Position numbers and translations under genes: made by a program
In this document: piece after piece, positions 44,080-53,764 of the stretch
Position numbering within the stretch: the stretch's first letter is position 1
How the letters are laid out: each line of letters starts with the position of its first letter
Notes under the pieces: generated by a model
Databases searched by the model: none
Told to the model about the DNA's origin: nothing
Seen by the model: the letters and a program-made list of their open reading frames with translations, nothing else
Source: Shinella sp. CPCC 101442
GTDB taxonomy: Bacteria > Pseudomonadota > Alphaproteobacteria > Rhizobiales > Rhizobiaceae
Reading direction: 5' to 3'
Assembly: GCF_024704725.1 (NCBI RefSeq)
Contig: NZ_JALIQS010000003.1
Coordinates: 558,001-622,000 of the forward strand
DNA: 64,000 nt

Positions 44080-46523
44080 GCCCGCACCCTCTCCGACTTC
44101 GGGTCATACATAGGCACAAGCGAAGCTTCCGCCTTCACGCGCGTGCCGGCGATCTCGACCTCGTAGTGCGAAGCGAGCACATCCGCTTCGCTCTCCCCGG
44201 CGCAGGGCACGTAGCCCATGCCGATGGCACCGCCGAGGAAGTGACCATAATTGCCTGACGTAATGGTCGAAACGATCTTGCCGTCGCGCACCAGCGCCTC
44301 GTTGTGGAACAGCAGCGGCTCGGGATCGGCGAGCTTGAACTGCACCATCCGGCGCTTCAACCCTTCGTCCTGCCGGCGCAACACGGCATCGCGGCCGATG
44401 AAGTCACCCTTCTTCGTGCGCACGGCAAAACCGAGGCCCGCTTCCAGCACATGGTCCTCGTCGGTAATATCATGGCCGAAGTGGCGGAATGCCTTTTCGA
44501 TACGGCAACTGTCGAGCGTGTGCAGGCCGCAGAGTTTCAGGCCGACATCGGCCCCGGCCGCCTCCAGCGCCTCGAACACATGCGCCGTCTGGTCGGTGGA
44601 AACGTACAACTCCCAGCCGAGTTCGCCGACATAGGTGACGCGGTGAGCGCGGGCGAGGCCCATGCCGATTTCGATCTGCCGCGCCGACGCGAAAGGGTGC
44701 GCCGCATTGGAAAAATCGTTCGGGCTGACCTTTTGCATGAGGTCGCGCGCCTTCGGCCCCATGACGCAGAGCACGCTTTCGGCCGCCGTGACGTCGGTGA
44801 CGACGACGAACTCGTCCTGCAAATGCTTGCGCAACCAGGCGAGATCGCGCTGGAGCGTCGCGCCGGGCACGACGAGGAAAAAGGCGGTCTCCGACAGGCG
44901 CGTCACCGTCAGGTCGCTCTCGATGCCGCCGCGGGCATTGAGCATCTGGGTGTAGACGATCTTGCCGGGCGCAACGTCCATCTGGTTGGCGCAGAGTTTC
45001 TGCAGGAAGGCCAGCGCATCGCGGCCCTCGACGCGGATCTTGCCGAAAGAGGTCATGTCGAAAAGACCGACGCCGTTGCGGACAGCGAGATGTTCTTCCT
45101 TCTGATTCTCGAACCAGTTCTGCCGCTTCCAGGAGTAACGATACTCCCGCTCCTGCCCCTCCTTCGCGAACCAGTTGGCTCGCTCCCAGCCGGCGACTTC
45201 GCCGAAGACGGCGCCGCGAGCCTTCAGGTGCTCATGCAGCGGCGAGCGTCGCACGCCGCGCGCCGTCGCCATCTGACGGTAGGGGAAATGGTCGGCATAG
45301 AGCAGGCCGAGCGTTTCGGAGACGCGATCCTTCAGATAGCTGCGGTTCTTCTGGAAGGGCTGGGCGCGGCGGATATCCACTTCCCAGAGATCGAACGGCG
45401 CCTCGCCGTCGTTCATCCATTGCGCTAGCGCCATGCCGGCGCCGCCGGACGAGACGATACCGATGGAATTGTAGCCGGCGGCGACCCAGTACCCCTTCAG
45501 TTCCGGCGCTTCCCCGAGATAGTAGCGGTCATCGGGCGTAAAGCTTTCCGGGCCATTGAAGAACGTGTGTATGCCGGCAGTCTCCAGCATGGGCATGCGG
45601 TTGATGGCGTTTTCGAGAATCGGCTGGAAGTGATCGAAATCTTCCGGCAGCTGGTCGAAACAGAAATCCTCACTGATGCCGTCCATGCCCCACGGCTTTG
45701 CCTTCAGCTCGAAGGCGCCGATCAGCATCTTGCCGGCATCTTCCTTGTAATAGGTGCATTCGTCCGGCACGCGCAGCACCGGAAGCCGCTGCAAGTTCGG
45801 GATCGGCTCGGTGACGATGTAGAAATGCTCGCAGGCATGCAGCGGCAGCGTCACGCCGGACATATCGGCCAGCGTGCGGCCCCACATGCCGGCGGCGTTG
45901 ACGACATTGTCCGTCTCGATGGTGAAGGTCTCACCGTTCTGCTCGCAGGTGACGCCGGTCACGCGGCCGTCCTTTGTGACGACGGAGGTGACCTTGACGT
46001 TCTCGATGACCGTCGCGCCATTCTGCCGTGCGCCCTTGGCGAGCGCCATGGCGATGTTGGCCGGGTCGCACTGGCCGTCGAGCGGCAGGTGCACGGCCGC
46101 CTTCACATCCGCCGTGTTGAGGTGCGGATACATCGCCTTCACCTCGTCGACGGTGATTTCGCGCACATCGACATCGAATGCACGGGCGAGAGAGGCCTGG
46201 CGGTAGATCTCTTCCTTGCGCTCTTCCGTCAACGCCACGGTCATCGAGCCGCACTGGCGCATGCCCGTGCCGATGCCGGTCTCGGCTTCGAGCTTGGTGT
46301 AGAGATCGGCGGAATATTTGGCGAGCCGCGTCATGTTCTGGGAGGCGCGCAGCTGGCCGATCAGGCCGGCCGCATGCCAGGTGGTGCCCGACGTCAGCTG
46401 CTTGCGCTCCAGAAGCACGACATCCGTCCATCCGAGTTTTGCCAGATGATAGGCGACCGAGCAGCCGGACACGCCGCCGCCGATGATCACGGCTCTTGCC
46501 TTGGAGGGAATGGGCTTGCTCAT
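44076..46523 (-). CDS. Dimethylglycine/sarcosine dehydrogenase-like flavoprotein with GcvT domain (copy 2)
   Basis: An 815-residue protein. Residues 8-400 are a DAO-type FAD domain (AVIIGGGVSGCSVAYHLAKL, with TSGTTWHAAGL, whose His would bind FAD covalently as in DMGDH). Residues about 425-800 are a GcvT-like aminomethyl/tetrahydrofolate domain (FGKIRVEGRDALAFLQKLC, YVGELGWELYVSTDQTAHVF). Such enzymes oxidatively demethylate dimethylglycine, sarcosine or betaine-like amines and hand formaldehyde equivalents to tetrahydrofolate. It overlaps both neighbours by ATGA. Confidence 0.92.
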   Translation of the reverse strand: MSKPIPSKARAVIIGGGVSGCSVAYHLAKLGWTDVVLLERKQLTSGTTWHAAGLIGQLRASQNMTRLAKYSADLYTKLEAETGIGTGMRQCGSMTVALTEERKEEIYRQASLARAFDVDVREITVDEVKAMYPHLNTADVKAAVHLPLDGQCDPANIAMALAKGARQNGATVIENVKVTSVVTKDGRVTGVTCEQNGETFTIETDNVVNAAGMWGRTLADMSGVTLPLHACEHFYIVTEPIPNLQRLPVLRVPDECTYYKEDAGKMLIGAFELKAKPWGMDGISEDFCFDQLPEDFDHFQPILENAINRMPMLETAGIHTFFNGPESFTPDDRYYLGEAPELKGYWVAAGYNSIGIVSSGGAGMALAQWMNDGEAPFDLWEVDIRRAQPFQKNRSYLKDRVSETLGLLYADHFPYRQMATARGVRRSPLHEHLKARGAVFGEVAGWERANWFAKEGQEREYRYSWKRQNWFENQKEEHLAVRNGVGLFDMTSFGKIRVEGRDALAFLQKLCANQMDVAPGKIVYTQMLNARGGIESDLTVTRLSETAFFLVVPGATLQRDLAWLRKHLQDEFVVVTDVTAAESVLCVMGPKARDLMQKVSPNDFSNAAHPFASARQIEIGMGLARAHRVTYVGELGWELYVSTDQTAHVFEALEAAGADVGLKLCGLHTLDSCRIEKAFRHFGHDITDEDHVLEAGLGFAVRTKKGDFIGRDAVLRRQDEGLKRRMVQFKLADPEPLLFHNEALVRDGKIVSTITSGNYGHFLGGAIGMGYVPCAGESEADVLASHYEVEIAGTRVKAEASLVPMYDPKSERVRA

Positions 46524-48970
46524 GCGCGCAGTCTTTCATTGTTGGGGTCGAAAAGCGGGCCGTCGGGCTGGACGGTCGCCTTGAAGCGGTCGCCGTAGAT
46601 TTCCACCTCGATTTCCGTGCCGGGCACCGCAAGCTCGGCCTTCAGCATGCCGAGCGCGATGGATTTGCCGATGCGATACCCCCAGTTGCCGGAGGTCGTT
46701 TCGCCGACGACTTTGCCGTCATGCCAGAGCGTCGACATGTAGGGCGCGTCGCAGTCGCCGGCCTCCACCGTCAGCGTCACGAAACGCTTGGTGACGCCCT
46801 GCTGCTTCTCCCGCTCCAGTGCCGCCTTGCCCTTGAAGTCCGGCTTGCCCCAATCGACGAAGCGGTCGAGACCGCCTTGCAGGATGGTGTAATCCGTCGA
46901 AAGATCTCCCTTCCAGGCGCGATAGCTCTTCTCGATGCGCAAGCTATCCAGCGCCTCCATGCCGAAGGGTTTCAGGCCGTGCTTCTGGCCGGCCTCCCAC
47001 ACCGCGTCGAAAATAACGGCGGTGTCATCGACCTTGCTGTGGATTTCCCAGCCGAGCTCGCCAGCGAAGGAGACGCGCACCAGCTGGCACCAGCGGCCGG
47101 CGATCTGGCAGCTCTGGTGCGTCAGCCAGCCCTTGGAGAGGTCGGCATCCGTAACATCGGCGAGGATGACGCGGGAGTTCGGGCCCGAAAGAATCTGGCA
47201 GGAGAAGTTTTCCGTCACATCATCGATGGTGAAGGCCGCCCCCTTGGGCATATGTTTCTGAAGCCATTCGAAATCGTGCCATTGGGCGGTCGCGGCGGTA
47301 ATGAGGAAGAAGAAGTCCTCCTCCAGCATCATGACCGACATTTCCGTGACGATGCGGCCCTTGTCGTCGGAGAAATAGGCAAGGCCGATGCGGCCGGGCT
47401 TTGGCACTTTGCCGGTGATGAGCGAGGACAGCCACGCCGTCGCGCCGTCGCCCTTCACGCGGAAGCGCGAGAAGCCGGGCAGATCGAGAATACCGGCAGC
47501 CTCGGTCACGGCGCGGCATTCCGCCTCGATACGCGGCCGCCACGGTCCCTCACGGTTCCAGGTCTGGGTCGATTCCTCCGACAGGTCGTCGCCCGGCCCG
47601 GCATACCAGTTGGCGCGCTCCCAGCCGTTATAGGGCTTGAACTGGCCGCCCAATGCCTTGATGCGGTCATGGATCGGCGAGAGTTTCTGGTCACGCCCGG
47701 CCGGCCAAGCGTGCTTGGGGAAATGCATGGCGTATTCGTGGCCGTAGATTTCCATGCCCTTGGCGATGCAATAGTCCTTGTCGGCGGCAAAGGACGTGTA
47801 GCGGCGCGGATCGCAGGACCACATGTCCCACTCCGTCTCGCCTTCCGTCACCCACTCGGCCAGCACCTTGCCGGCGCCGCCTGCCTGGCAGATGCCGAAG
47901 GTGAAGACGCAGGCTTCAAACGCGTTGGGCACGCCTGGCATGGGACCGAGCAGCGGGTTGCCGTCAGGCGCATAGGGAATGGGACCGTTGATCATGCGGG
48001 AAAGGCCCGCCGTGCCGAGGATCGGCACGCGCTCGACGGCGTCGTTGAGATACCATTCGAGGCGGTCGAGATCGTCGGGGAAGAGCTGGAACGAAAAGTC
48101 GTCCGGCATCGGATCATCCGGCGCCACCCAATGCGCCTTGCAGTTGCGCTCGTAGGGGCCGAGATTCATGCCCGTCTTTTCCTGGCGAAGGTAGTAGGAC
48201 GAATCCACGTCGCGCAGCAGCGGCAGCTTGTGGCCGGCTTCGCGCGACCAGGCGGCGAGTTCCGGGATTTCCTCGAACAGCATGTATTGATGGCTCATCA
48301 CCATCATCGGCACGTCGCGGCCGAACCATTTGCCGACCTCACGCGCATAGTAGCCGGCAGCGTTGACGACCTTTTCGCAGCGGATTTCCCCCTGCGGCGT
48401 GGAAATCACCCACTCATCACCCTCGCGGCGCGCGCCGGTGGCCGGACAGAAACGGAAGATCTTCGCGCCCATGTCGCGCGCGCCCTTGGCAAGCGCCTGC
48501 GTCAACTGCGCCGGATCGATGTCACCGTCATAGGGATCGTAGAGCGCGCCGGTCAGGTCGTGCGTTTCGAGGAAAGGGTACTTTCCACGGATTTCGTCGG
48601 GCGACAGGATGTCGAGGTCCATGCCCTGGTAGCGGCCCATGCCGACCACGCGTTTGAATTCCTGCAGCCGCTGCTTTGAGTGGCCGAGGCGGATCGAACC
48701 CGTCACGTGGTAGTTCATGGGATAATCGACCAGCGCACCCAGCTCGCGGTAAAGCGAGGCGGAATAGCGCTGCATGTTCATGATCGACCAGGAGGAGGAA
48801 AAGGTCGGCACGTTGCCGGCGGCATGCCAGGTGGACCCGGCGGTCAGCTCGTTCTTTTCGAGCAGCACGCAATCCGTCCATCCCGCCTTCGCGAGATGAT
48901 ACAGCGCCGACGCGCCCACGGCGCCTCCACCGATGATGACGACACGGGCATGGCTTGGCAGTCCGGACAT
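46520..48970 (-). CDS. Dimethylglycine/sarcosine dehydrogenase-like flavoprotein with GcvT domain (copy 1)
   Basis: An 816-residue homologue of the next protein in the operon with the same layout: FAD domain (VVIIGGGAVGASALYHLAKA, TAGSTWHAAGN with the covalent-FAD His) and GcvT-like domain (GFSRFRVKGDGATAWLSSLI, SFAGELGWEIHSKVDDTAVI). The two are clearly diverged, so they may act on successive substrates such as dimethylglycine and sarcosine, or form a heteromer. It is the first gene of the operon and faces a divergent LysR gene across 130 bases. Confidence 0.92.
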   Translation of the reverse strand: MSGLPSHARVVIIGGGAVGASALYHLAKAGWTDCVLLEKNELTAGSTWHAAGNVPTFSSSWSIMNMQRYSASLYRELGALVDYPMNYHVTGSIRLGHSKQRLQEFKRVVGMGRYQGMDLDILSPDEIRGKYPFLETHDLTGALYDPYDGDIDPAQLTQALAKGARDMGAKIFRFCPATGARREGDEWVISTPQGEIRCEKVVNAAGYYAREVGKWFGRDVPMMVMSHQYMLFEEIPELAAWSREAGHKLPLLRDVDSSYYLRQEKTGMNLGPYERNCKAHWVAPDDPMPDDFSFQLFPDDLDRLEWYLNDAVERVPILGTAGLSRMINGPIPYAPDGNPLLGPMPGVPNAFEACVFTFGICQAGGAGKVLAEWVTEGETEWDMWSCDPRRYTSFAADKDYCIAKGMEIYGHEYAMHFPKHAWPAGRDQKLSPIHDRIKALGGQFKPYNGWERANWYAGPGDDLSEESTQTWNREGPWRPRIEAECRAVTEAAGILDLPGFSRFRVKGDGATAWLSSLITGKVPKPGRIGLAYFSDDKGRIVTEMSVMMLEEDFFFLITAATAQWHDFEWLQKHMPKGAAFTIDDVTENFSCQILSGPNSRVILADVTDADLSKGWLTHQSCQIAGRWCQLVRVSFAGELGWEIHSKVDDTAVIFDAVWEAGQKHGLKPFGMEALDSLRIEKSYRAWKGDLSTDYTILQGGLDRFVDWGKPDFKGKAALEREKQQGVTKRFVTLTVEAGDCDAPYMSTLWHDGKVVGETTSGNWGYRIGKSIALGMLKAELAVPGTEIEVEIYGDRFKATVQPDGPLFDPNNERLRA

Positions 48971-49044
48971 TCTCGCTCCTCTTCGTTACCCCGGATTTGT
49001 GGCAACCAAAGCGGCGGTCGGCAAGCGGGCGGAATTCGCTTTAT

Positions 49045-49063
49045 TAATCGACATTACCGATTA
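49045..49063. promoter_or_regulatory. Candidate LysR operator between DMGDH operon and LysR gene
   Basis: TAATCG (49045-49050) and CGATTA (49058-49063) form a perfect inverted repeat around a seven-base spacer, in the middle of the 130-base divergent region. Size and position fit a LysR recognition site controlling both directions. Confidence 0.6.
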
Positions 49064-49100
49064 CACTTGCGCCGAACATTCAAAAAAACCCGGCGCATTC

Positions 49101-49949
49101 ATGCAAATCATTCTGATTGAGACATTCCTCGACCTGATGGAAACACGCAACTTCAACCGCACGGCAGAACGGTTGAATGTCACGCAATCGACGATCACCC
49201 ACCGCATCAATGCGCTGGAGGCATTGTTCGCGCGAAAACTCTTCGCGCGCAACAAGGGCGGAACGCAGCCGACGGCGGCGGGGCTGCGCTTTCTGGATCA
49301 TGCGAAAGCCCTGCAACATCAGTGGCATGAGGCGACGCGCGCGGTGGAGACGGCAGGCGCCTACGAGCGTTCCATGCGCATCGGCCTGCAGCACGACCTT
49401 GCCGCCCACTATGCGGGCGATTGGCTTGCCGCCGTGCGCAAGGAACTGCCGGGAACATCAATCTATCTGGAGGTCGATTATTCCAATCAGATGAACCGCG
49501 ATCTCGGCGCCGGCGACCTCGACCTCGCCATCCTTTTCACCCCGCACTACCTGCCGGACCTGCACTACGAACGCATCGGCGACGTGCATTACGAGATGGT
49601 GAGCAACACGGTAAGCCGTATCGAGGATGTGCGGCCGGAAGATTACATCCAGGCCGTCTATTCGCCCGCCTTCGACCGCCTGCATCGCCAGGCCCATCCC
49701 GGCCTTTCGACCGCACCGATCGCCAGCGGCGAGACGACGGCCATTCTCGCGCTGATGCAAAAACTCGGCGGCTCGGCCTTCGTGACTGCAGCGGATGCGA
49801 AACGGCTGCTGCGGACCGGCGCCGCCAGCCGCGTGGCGGGCGCCGAGCCGATCGCCCAGGCCGTCTATGCCGCCGTCAACGTGCGCACCCGCCATGCCCA
49901 TCAGCATCGGCGCATCATCGCCGTGCTTCAGGCGCTGCTCGCCGCATGA
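49101..49949 (+). CDS. LysR-family transcriptional regulator
   Basis: A 282-residue LysR protein. The HTH is at residues 1-60 (ETFLDLMETRNFNRTAERLN, QSTITHRINALEALFARKLF) and the effector domain follows (YLEVDYSNQMNRDLGAGDLD). The ATG at 49101 gives the proper N-terminus; the open frame from 48933 runs over the promoter. Divergent orientation makes it the likely regulator of the DMGDH-mttB operon, with a methylated amine as plausible effector. Confidence 0.92.
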   Translation: MQIILIETFLDLMETRNFNRTAERLNVTQSTITHRINALEALFARKLFARNKGGTQPTAAGLRFLDHAKALQHQWHEATRAVETAGAYERSMRIGLQHDLAAHYAGDWLAAVRKELPGTSIYLEVDYSNQMNRDLGAGDLDLAILFTPHYLPDLHYERIGDVHYEMVSNTVSRIEDVRPEDYIQAVYSPAFDRLHRQAHPGLSTAPIASGETTAILALMQKLGGSAFVTAADAKRLLRTGAASRVAGAEPIAQAVYAAVNVRTRHAHQHRRIIAVLQALLAA

Positions 49950-50014
49950 GGCATTGAAACCATCCGGCGCGATGCCTATTAACGGGCAACCCGCATCTGA
50001 CGAAGGAATCGCCC

Positions 50015-50269
50015 ATGGCCGCCCGTGACCGCTATTCGCGCAAGCTCGAATGCGCCATGTGCGGCAATTCCGGCTATGCCGAAGTCTCCGAGGATGACAT
50101 GCCCACGCGCAAGGACCCGGATTTCAAGATCGACGCGCTGCCGGCCGGTTTCCTGACGGAGCGCCCGTCGAAATATCCGGACAGGCACATGATCCGCTGC
50201 CGCTGCGGCCACATCTTCAAATTCCGGCAGAAGACCGTCTATGCCGAGGGTGGCGAACCGCGACGGTAA
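50015..50269 (+). CDS. Small zinc-ribbon-like protein
   Basis: An 84-residue protein not recognised beyond its metal motif. CAMCGNSG near residue 14 and CRCGH near residue 62 could bind one zinc ion. The rest is charged (RKDPDFKIDALPAGFLTERP). GAAGGAATC precedes the ATG at 50015. It stands alone between the LysR gene and a convergent SDR gene, whose stop is three bases away. Confidence 0.75.
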   Translation: MAARDRYSRKLECAMCGNSGYAEVSEDDMPTRKDPDFKIDALPAGFLTERPSKYPDRHMIRCRCGHIFKFRQKTVYAEGGEPRR

Positions 50270-50271
50270 GC

Positions 50272-51048
50272 CTACCCTCGCCCGACGAACGGCATGTTGG
50301 TCGCCATCACGGTCATGGTCAGCACGTTCGCATCGAGCGGCAGGCTCGCCATGTAAATCACCGCATCGGCGACGTGCTTGACCGACATGGTCGGCTCCGC
50401 GGCGATTTCGCCGTTCGCTTGCAACACGCCGGCATTCATCTTCGACGTCATGTCCGTCGCGGCGTTGCCGATATCGATCTGGCCGCAGGCGATGTCGTAT
50501 TTGCGCCCGTCGAGCGCCGTCGATTTGGTGAGACCGGTAATGGCGTGTTTCGTCGCCGTATAGGGCGCGGAGTTCGGACGCGGTGCGGTCGCGGAGATCG
50601 AGCCGTTGTTGATGATGCGTCCGCCGCGCGGGTTCTGGTCCTTCATGATCCTGAAGGCCTGTTGCGTGCACAGGAAAGCCCCCGTGAGGTTGGCAGCAAG
50701 GATGCTCGACCACTCCTCGAAGGGAATATCCTCCAGAAGCGCGGGAGACACATTGGATCCCGCATTGTTGACGAGGACGTCGAGCCGGCCGAATTCCTGC
50801 CTGACCGCATCGAAAGCCGCCGCGACCTGCGCCGGAATGCCGACATCGCAGGTGATCGCCCGGACAGGATTGCCCGTCTCGCCCGAAATCTCGGCAGCCG
50901 CCGTCTCCAGAACGCCCGCTCGGCGGCCGGTGATGAGCACGGCATATCCTTCGGCGCTAAGGCTACGCGCAATGGCAAGGCCTATGCCCGTGCCACCGCC
51001 CGTTACCAGCGCGATCCTGCCGTTTCCGGTCCTGCCCCAATCGGTCAT
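50272..51048 (-). CDS. SDR-family oxidoreductase
   Basis: A 258-residue classical SDR with TGGGTGIG for NAD(P), NNAGSN, the catalytic Ser in [10 protein letters not shown] and YTATK. The start at 51048 gives [10 protein letters not shown]; an upstream extension to 51318 shows no conserved sequence. The C-terminus is variant ([14 protein letters not shown] instead of the usual VDGG). The substrate is unknown. Confidence 0.9.
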   Translation of the reverse strand: MTDWGRTGNGRIALVTGGGTGIGLAIARSLSAEGYAVLITGRRAGVLETAAAEISGETGNPVRAITCDVGIPAQVAAAFDAVRQEFGRLDVLVNNAGSNVSPALLEDIPFEEWSSILAANLTGAFLCTQQAFRIMKDQNPRGGRIINNGSISATAPRPNSAPYTATKHAITGLTKSTALDGRKYDIACGQIDIGNAATDMTSKMNAGVLQANGEIAAEPTMSVKHVADAVIYMASLPLDANVLTMTVMATNMPFVGRG

Positions 51049-51256
51049 GCCAACTCTCCGCCGTTTCCATCCAGATCCGCCACGTCCAGCGCGCCGAAAG
51101 CGGCCGTCGAACGATCCGGACCGGAAAGGAGCGGATGCGGGACAGGCGCGGCGGCGCAGCAGGGCTGGCTTGCCCGTTCTACGACGTGTTTTCGCACTTG
51201 ACCAGCAAGGCGCGGCCGCCCGGTGCGGGTGGCCTGCCGGCACAGACGCCTGGGCG

Positions 51257-51478
51257 TCAGGAATGCAGATGGATTCGCTCGCGGCGCTCACGCATCGCCA
51301 CAAGCTCTTGTTCGACATGGACTTTCCGGGCGTCGTCCATCGCAGCCGCGATGGTCTGGCTGATCACCTGCACACAGTGCTCGGACAGCGGCTCGGAGGC
51401 CCCATGGCATTCTGCTGCATGTAGTTTGCTGAGTGCGCTGGCAAGAAGCCGCGCATAGTCTTCCGGTTTGCGACCCAT
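51257..51478 (-). CDS. Small hypothetical protein
   Basis: A 73-residue predicted helical protein ([20 protein letters not shown], then [20 protein letters not shown]) rich in charged residues. GGTGGGG upstream supports the ATG at 51478; a GTG at 51487 is possible. A short hairpin (GACGCC-TG-GGCGTC, 51245-51258) lies at its end. No family was recognised. The 51049-51244 stretch before it shows no convincing gene. Confidence 0.6.
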   Translation of the reverse strand: MGRKPEDYARLLASALSKLHAAECHGASEPLSEHCVQVISQTIAAAMDDARKVHVEQELVAMRERRERIHLHS

Positions 51479-51577
51479 ATTCCCCACCTTTTTTGCTTAT
51501 ATCCACAGAAAACCACAAAATGCGGCAAAAAGCCACAGGTTTCTCACATGACAAATGAAAATATTTGTGGGGTTTCG

Positions 51578-51595
51578 CGGCGCCGTTCGGCGCCG
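51578..51595. terminator. GC-rich hairpin between the histidine kinase and small gene
   Basis: CGGCGCCG (51578-51585) and CGGCGCCG (51588-51595) are mutually complementary with a two-base loop. No T-run follows in either direction, so terminator function is only possible. Next to it ACAAAT and ATTTGT form a weak AT-rich inverted repeat. Confidence 0.4.
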
Positions 51596-51649
51596 GAATG
51601 CTGGAAAACAAGATTGTTCAGCAATGAAGCAGACCTTTACCGGAAAACC

Positions 51650-53032
51650 TCATCCGGCGGCAGGAAACACGATCTCGGCCTGGAAACCGTCAACACGCCC
51701 CGGTACGGGTGAGGTCAGCACGAGACTTGCCCGCATCTGCTGGAGGAGGCGCTCCGCGATGGAGAGCCCGAGGCCGGAACCGACAGCGACCGTCTTGCCG
51801 CGCGCGAAGCGTTTGCGCACCGCCGCAAGCTCCGCTTCCGAAAGGCGTGGCGCCGCGTTGGAGATGCGCACATTCCCCTCGCCCGTCAGCCGGATTTCCA
51901 CCGGCTCGCCGGTCCGCCCGTGCAGCAGCGCATTCTCGATGAGGTTGCGCAGCACGATGGCGAAGGCATCGGCCGTGCCTTCGTAGAGCCGTGGCGCGGC
52001 GAGCTCGCTTGAAAACCGGATCCGCTCTCCATCGTCGGACGCGCGCTGGAAATCCGTGACGACGACACCGACGACGTCGGCGATATCGAATGTGGTTTCC
52101 GCAACGCCGATGCCCGCTTCGGCGCGGGCGAGCTGGAGCAGCTTTTCGGTGAGCTTGGTCAATTTCTGCAGCGATGTCTCGATCTGCAGCGCACGCGCAC
52201 GGGCCGGCGCGTCCTTCAGTTCCGTCAGCAGAAGCTGCGTCTGCGCCAGCGCGCCCGCAATGGGCGTGCGCAGTTCATGCGCGCTGTTGGAAGTGAATTC
52301 CCGCTCAGCGGTAATCACGGCGCGCAGACGTGCGAGCAGCAGATTGACGGAACGCAGGATCGGCTGAAGTTCGAGCGGCAGATGCGCCGCCTCGATGGCC
52401 GCGAGATTGCCACCATCCTTCTCCGCGATCGCCGCCCGCAATGTCTCCACCGGAGCAAGCGCGCGCCGCACGGCGAACCAGACCGCCGCGATCGTGATCG
52501 GTACGATGAGCAGCACCGGCAGCAGCAAGGCGAGCGATGCTTCTCGCGTCGCCTCTTCGCGTTCCTGAGCCGTGTCCTTCACCTGCACGAAGATCGTGCC
52601 TTCAGCCGCCGCCGCAGTGTAAATCCGCCCGTTTTCGGCCTGCCAGAAACCCGCCTTCAGCGGCGCCTCGAACGGTGTGGCCGTGGCCGAGTGCGAATGT
52701 AGGAGGACCCGGCCCGTCAGATCGCGCACCTGATAGGACAGATACTCCTCCTCCGCCGGTGGGCGTGACGCCTCGATGCGCTGGGGCGTCTCCAGATCAT
52801 CGCGGCGGCGAAGGTCATCGAGAAGAAGCGGCGTCAGGCGCTCCGCCGTCTCCTGGAGGGCGCTGTCGTAGATTTCACCGAACTCGTCCTGCATGATGAG
52901 CGCGCCGAACCCGACAGCGACAAGCCAGAGCACGGTGATGGTCGCGGTGATCCACAGCATCAATCGCCCGGCGAGGCTTTTTCGCCTCGGGCGAGAGGAC
53001 CGGCGTCCACTTTGCTGAACGTCGTCCATCAT
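51650..53032 (-). CDS. Sensor histidine kinase, PmrB/QseC-like
   Basis: A 460-residue membrane kinase. It has a first membrane helix at about residues 22-45 (LMLWITATITVLWLVAVGFG), a roughly 120-residue periplasmic sensor, a second helix (LLLPVLLIVPITIAAVWFAV), a HAMP-like linker, the H-box SNSAHELRTP, N-box LRNLIENAL and G-box GSGLGLSIAERL. It overlaps the response regulator gene by ATGA (start ATG at 53032). The order eptA, regulator, kinase equals enterobacterial pmrCAB, so it may sense cationic peptides, metals or pH. Confidence 0.92.
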   Translation of the reverse strand: MMDDVQQSGRRSSRPRRKSLAGRLMLWITATITVLWLVAVGFGALIMQDEFGEIYDSALQETAERLTPLLLDDLRRRDDLETPQRIEASRPPAEEEYLSYQVRDLTGRVLLHSHSATATPFEAPLKAGFWQAENGRIYTAAAAEGTIFVQVKDTAQEREEATREASLALLLPVLLIVPITIAAVWFAVRRALAPVETLRAAIAEKDGGNLAAIEAAHLPLELQPILRSVNLLLARLRAVITAEREFTSNSAHELRTPIAGALAQTQLLLTELKDAPARARALQIETSLQKLTKLTEKLLQLARAEAGIGVAETTFDIADVVGVVVTDFQRASDDGERIRFSSELAAPRLYEGTADAFAIVLRNLIENALLHGRTGEPVEIRLTGEGNVRISNAAPRLSEAELAAVRKRFARGKTVAVGSGLGLSIAERLLQQMRASLVLTSPVPGRVDGFQAEIVFPAAG

Positions 53033-53685
53033 CGCCCCAGCCTGTAGCCAATGCCGCGCAGCGTCTCGACGCAATCCTTGCCGAGCTTCTTGCGCAGCCG
53101 GCTGACATAGACCTCCACCGTGTTGCTCTCGATCTCCGAGCCGAACGCATAGAGCGCCTCTTCGATCTCACCCTTGGAGACGATGGCGTCCGGGCGATTT
53201 GCAAGTCGTGCCAGCACGGCCCATTCCCGGCCCGAGAGATCGACCGGATCGCCCTCGCGCAGCACCCGGCGATCGGCAAGCTGGATGGTGAGGTTGCCGG
53301 CCTCCAGGACCGGAAGCGATGAACCGGCATAGCGCCGCGCGACGGCCAGCATGCGCGCGCCGAGTTCGCCGAGATTGAAGGGTTTGACGAGATAGTCGTC
53401 CGCCCCGCTGTTGAGGCCTTCGATCCGGTCGGAAATCTGGTCATGGGCGGTGAGGATGATGACGGGCGTCACCGCACCCGTACGGCGGAGCTCCGTCAGC
53501 AGCGTCAGGCCACGGCCATCGGGCAGGCGCAGGTCGAGCAGGATGAGGTCGTAATCGACCGCCCTTGCGGCCGTGCGGCCGTCATCCAGCGTCTGCATCC
53601 AATCGACGGCATGACCGAGGCCGGCCACGAAATCGCGCACCGCCTCGCCCAGCACGGCGTCGTCCTCGATCAAAAGAACTCTCAA
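53029..53685 (-). CDS. OmpR-family response regulator, PmrA-like
   Basis: A 218-residue regulator. The receiver domain has the acidic pair Asp8-Asp9, phospho-acceptor Asp51 (LILLDLRLPDG) and Lys in VKPF. The C-terminal winged helix has EWAVLARLANRPDAIVSKGE and VYVSRLRKKLG. I place the start at the TTG at 53685, which gives the family-typical MRVLLIEDD with GGGAG seven bases upstream; the frame is open to 53742. It is located between the phosphoethanolamine transferase and kinase genes. Confidence 0.9.
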   Translation of the reverse strand: MRVLLIEDDAVLGEAVRDFVAGLGHAVDWMQTLDDGRTAARAVDYDLILLDLRLPDGRGLTLLTELRRTGAVTPVIILTAHDQISDRIEGLNSGADDYLVKPFNLGELGARMLAVARRYAGSSLPVLEAGNLTIQLADRRVLREGDPVDLSGREWAVLARLANRPDAIVSKGEIEEALYAFGSEIESNTVEVYVSRLRKKLGKDCVETLRGIGYRLGR

Positions 53686-53764
53686 GCCACACTCCCGATA
53701 CCGGGAGCCACAATAGGCGTCGCCCCTTCCGCTCGCAAGCATGCGTCAGCTCCGACGGCCGTCT

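Noticed and set aside
46496-48679. A 727-codon plus-strand frame opposite the first DMGDH-like gene
   Set aside because: It is the antisense of a strongly conserved flavoprotein and has no start signal.
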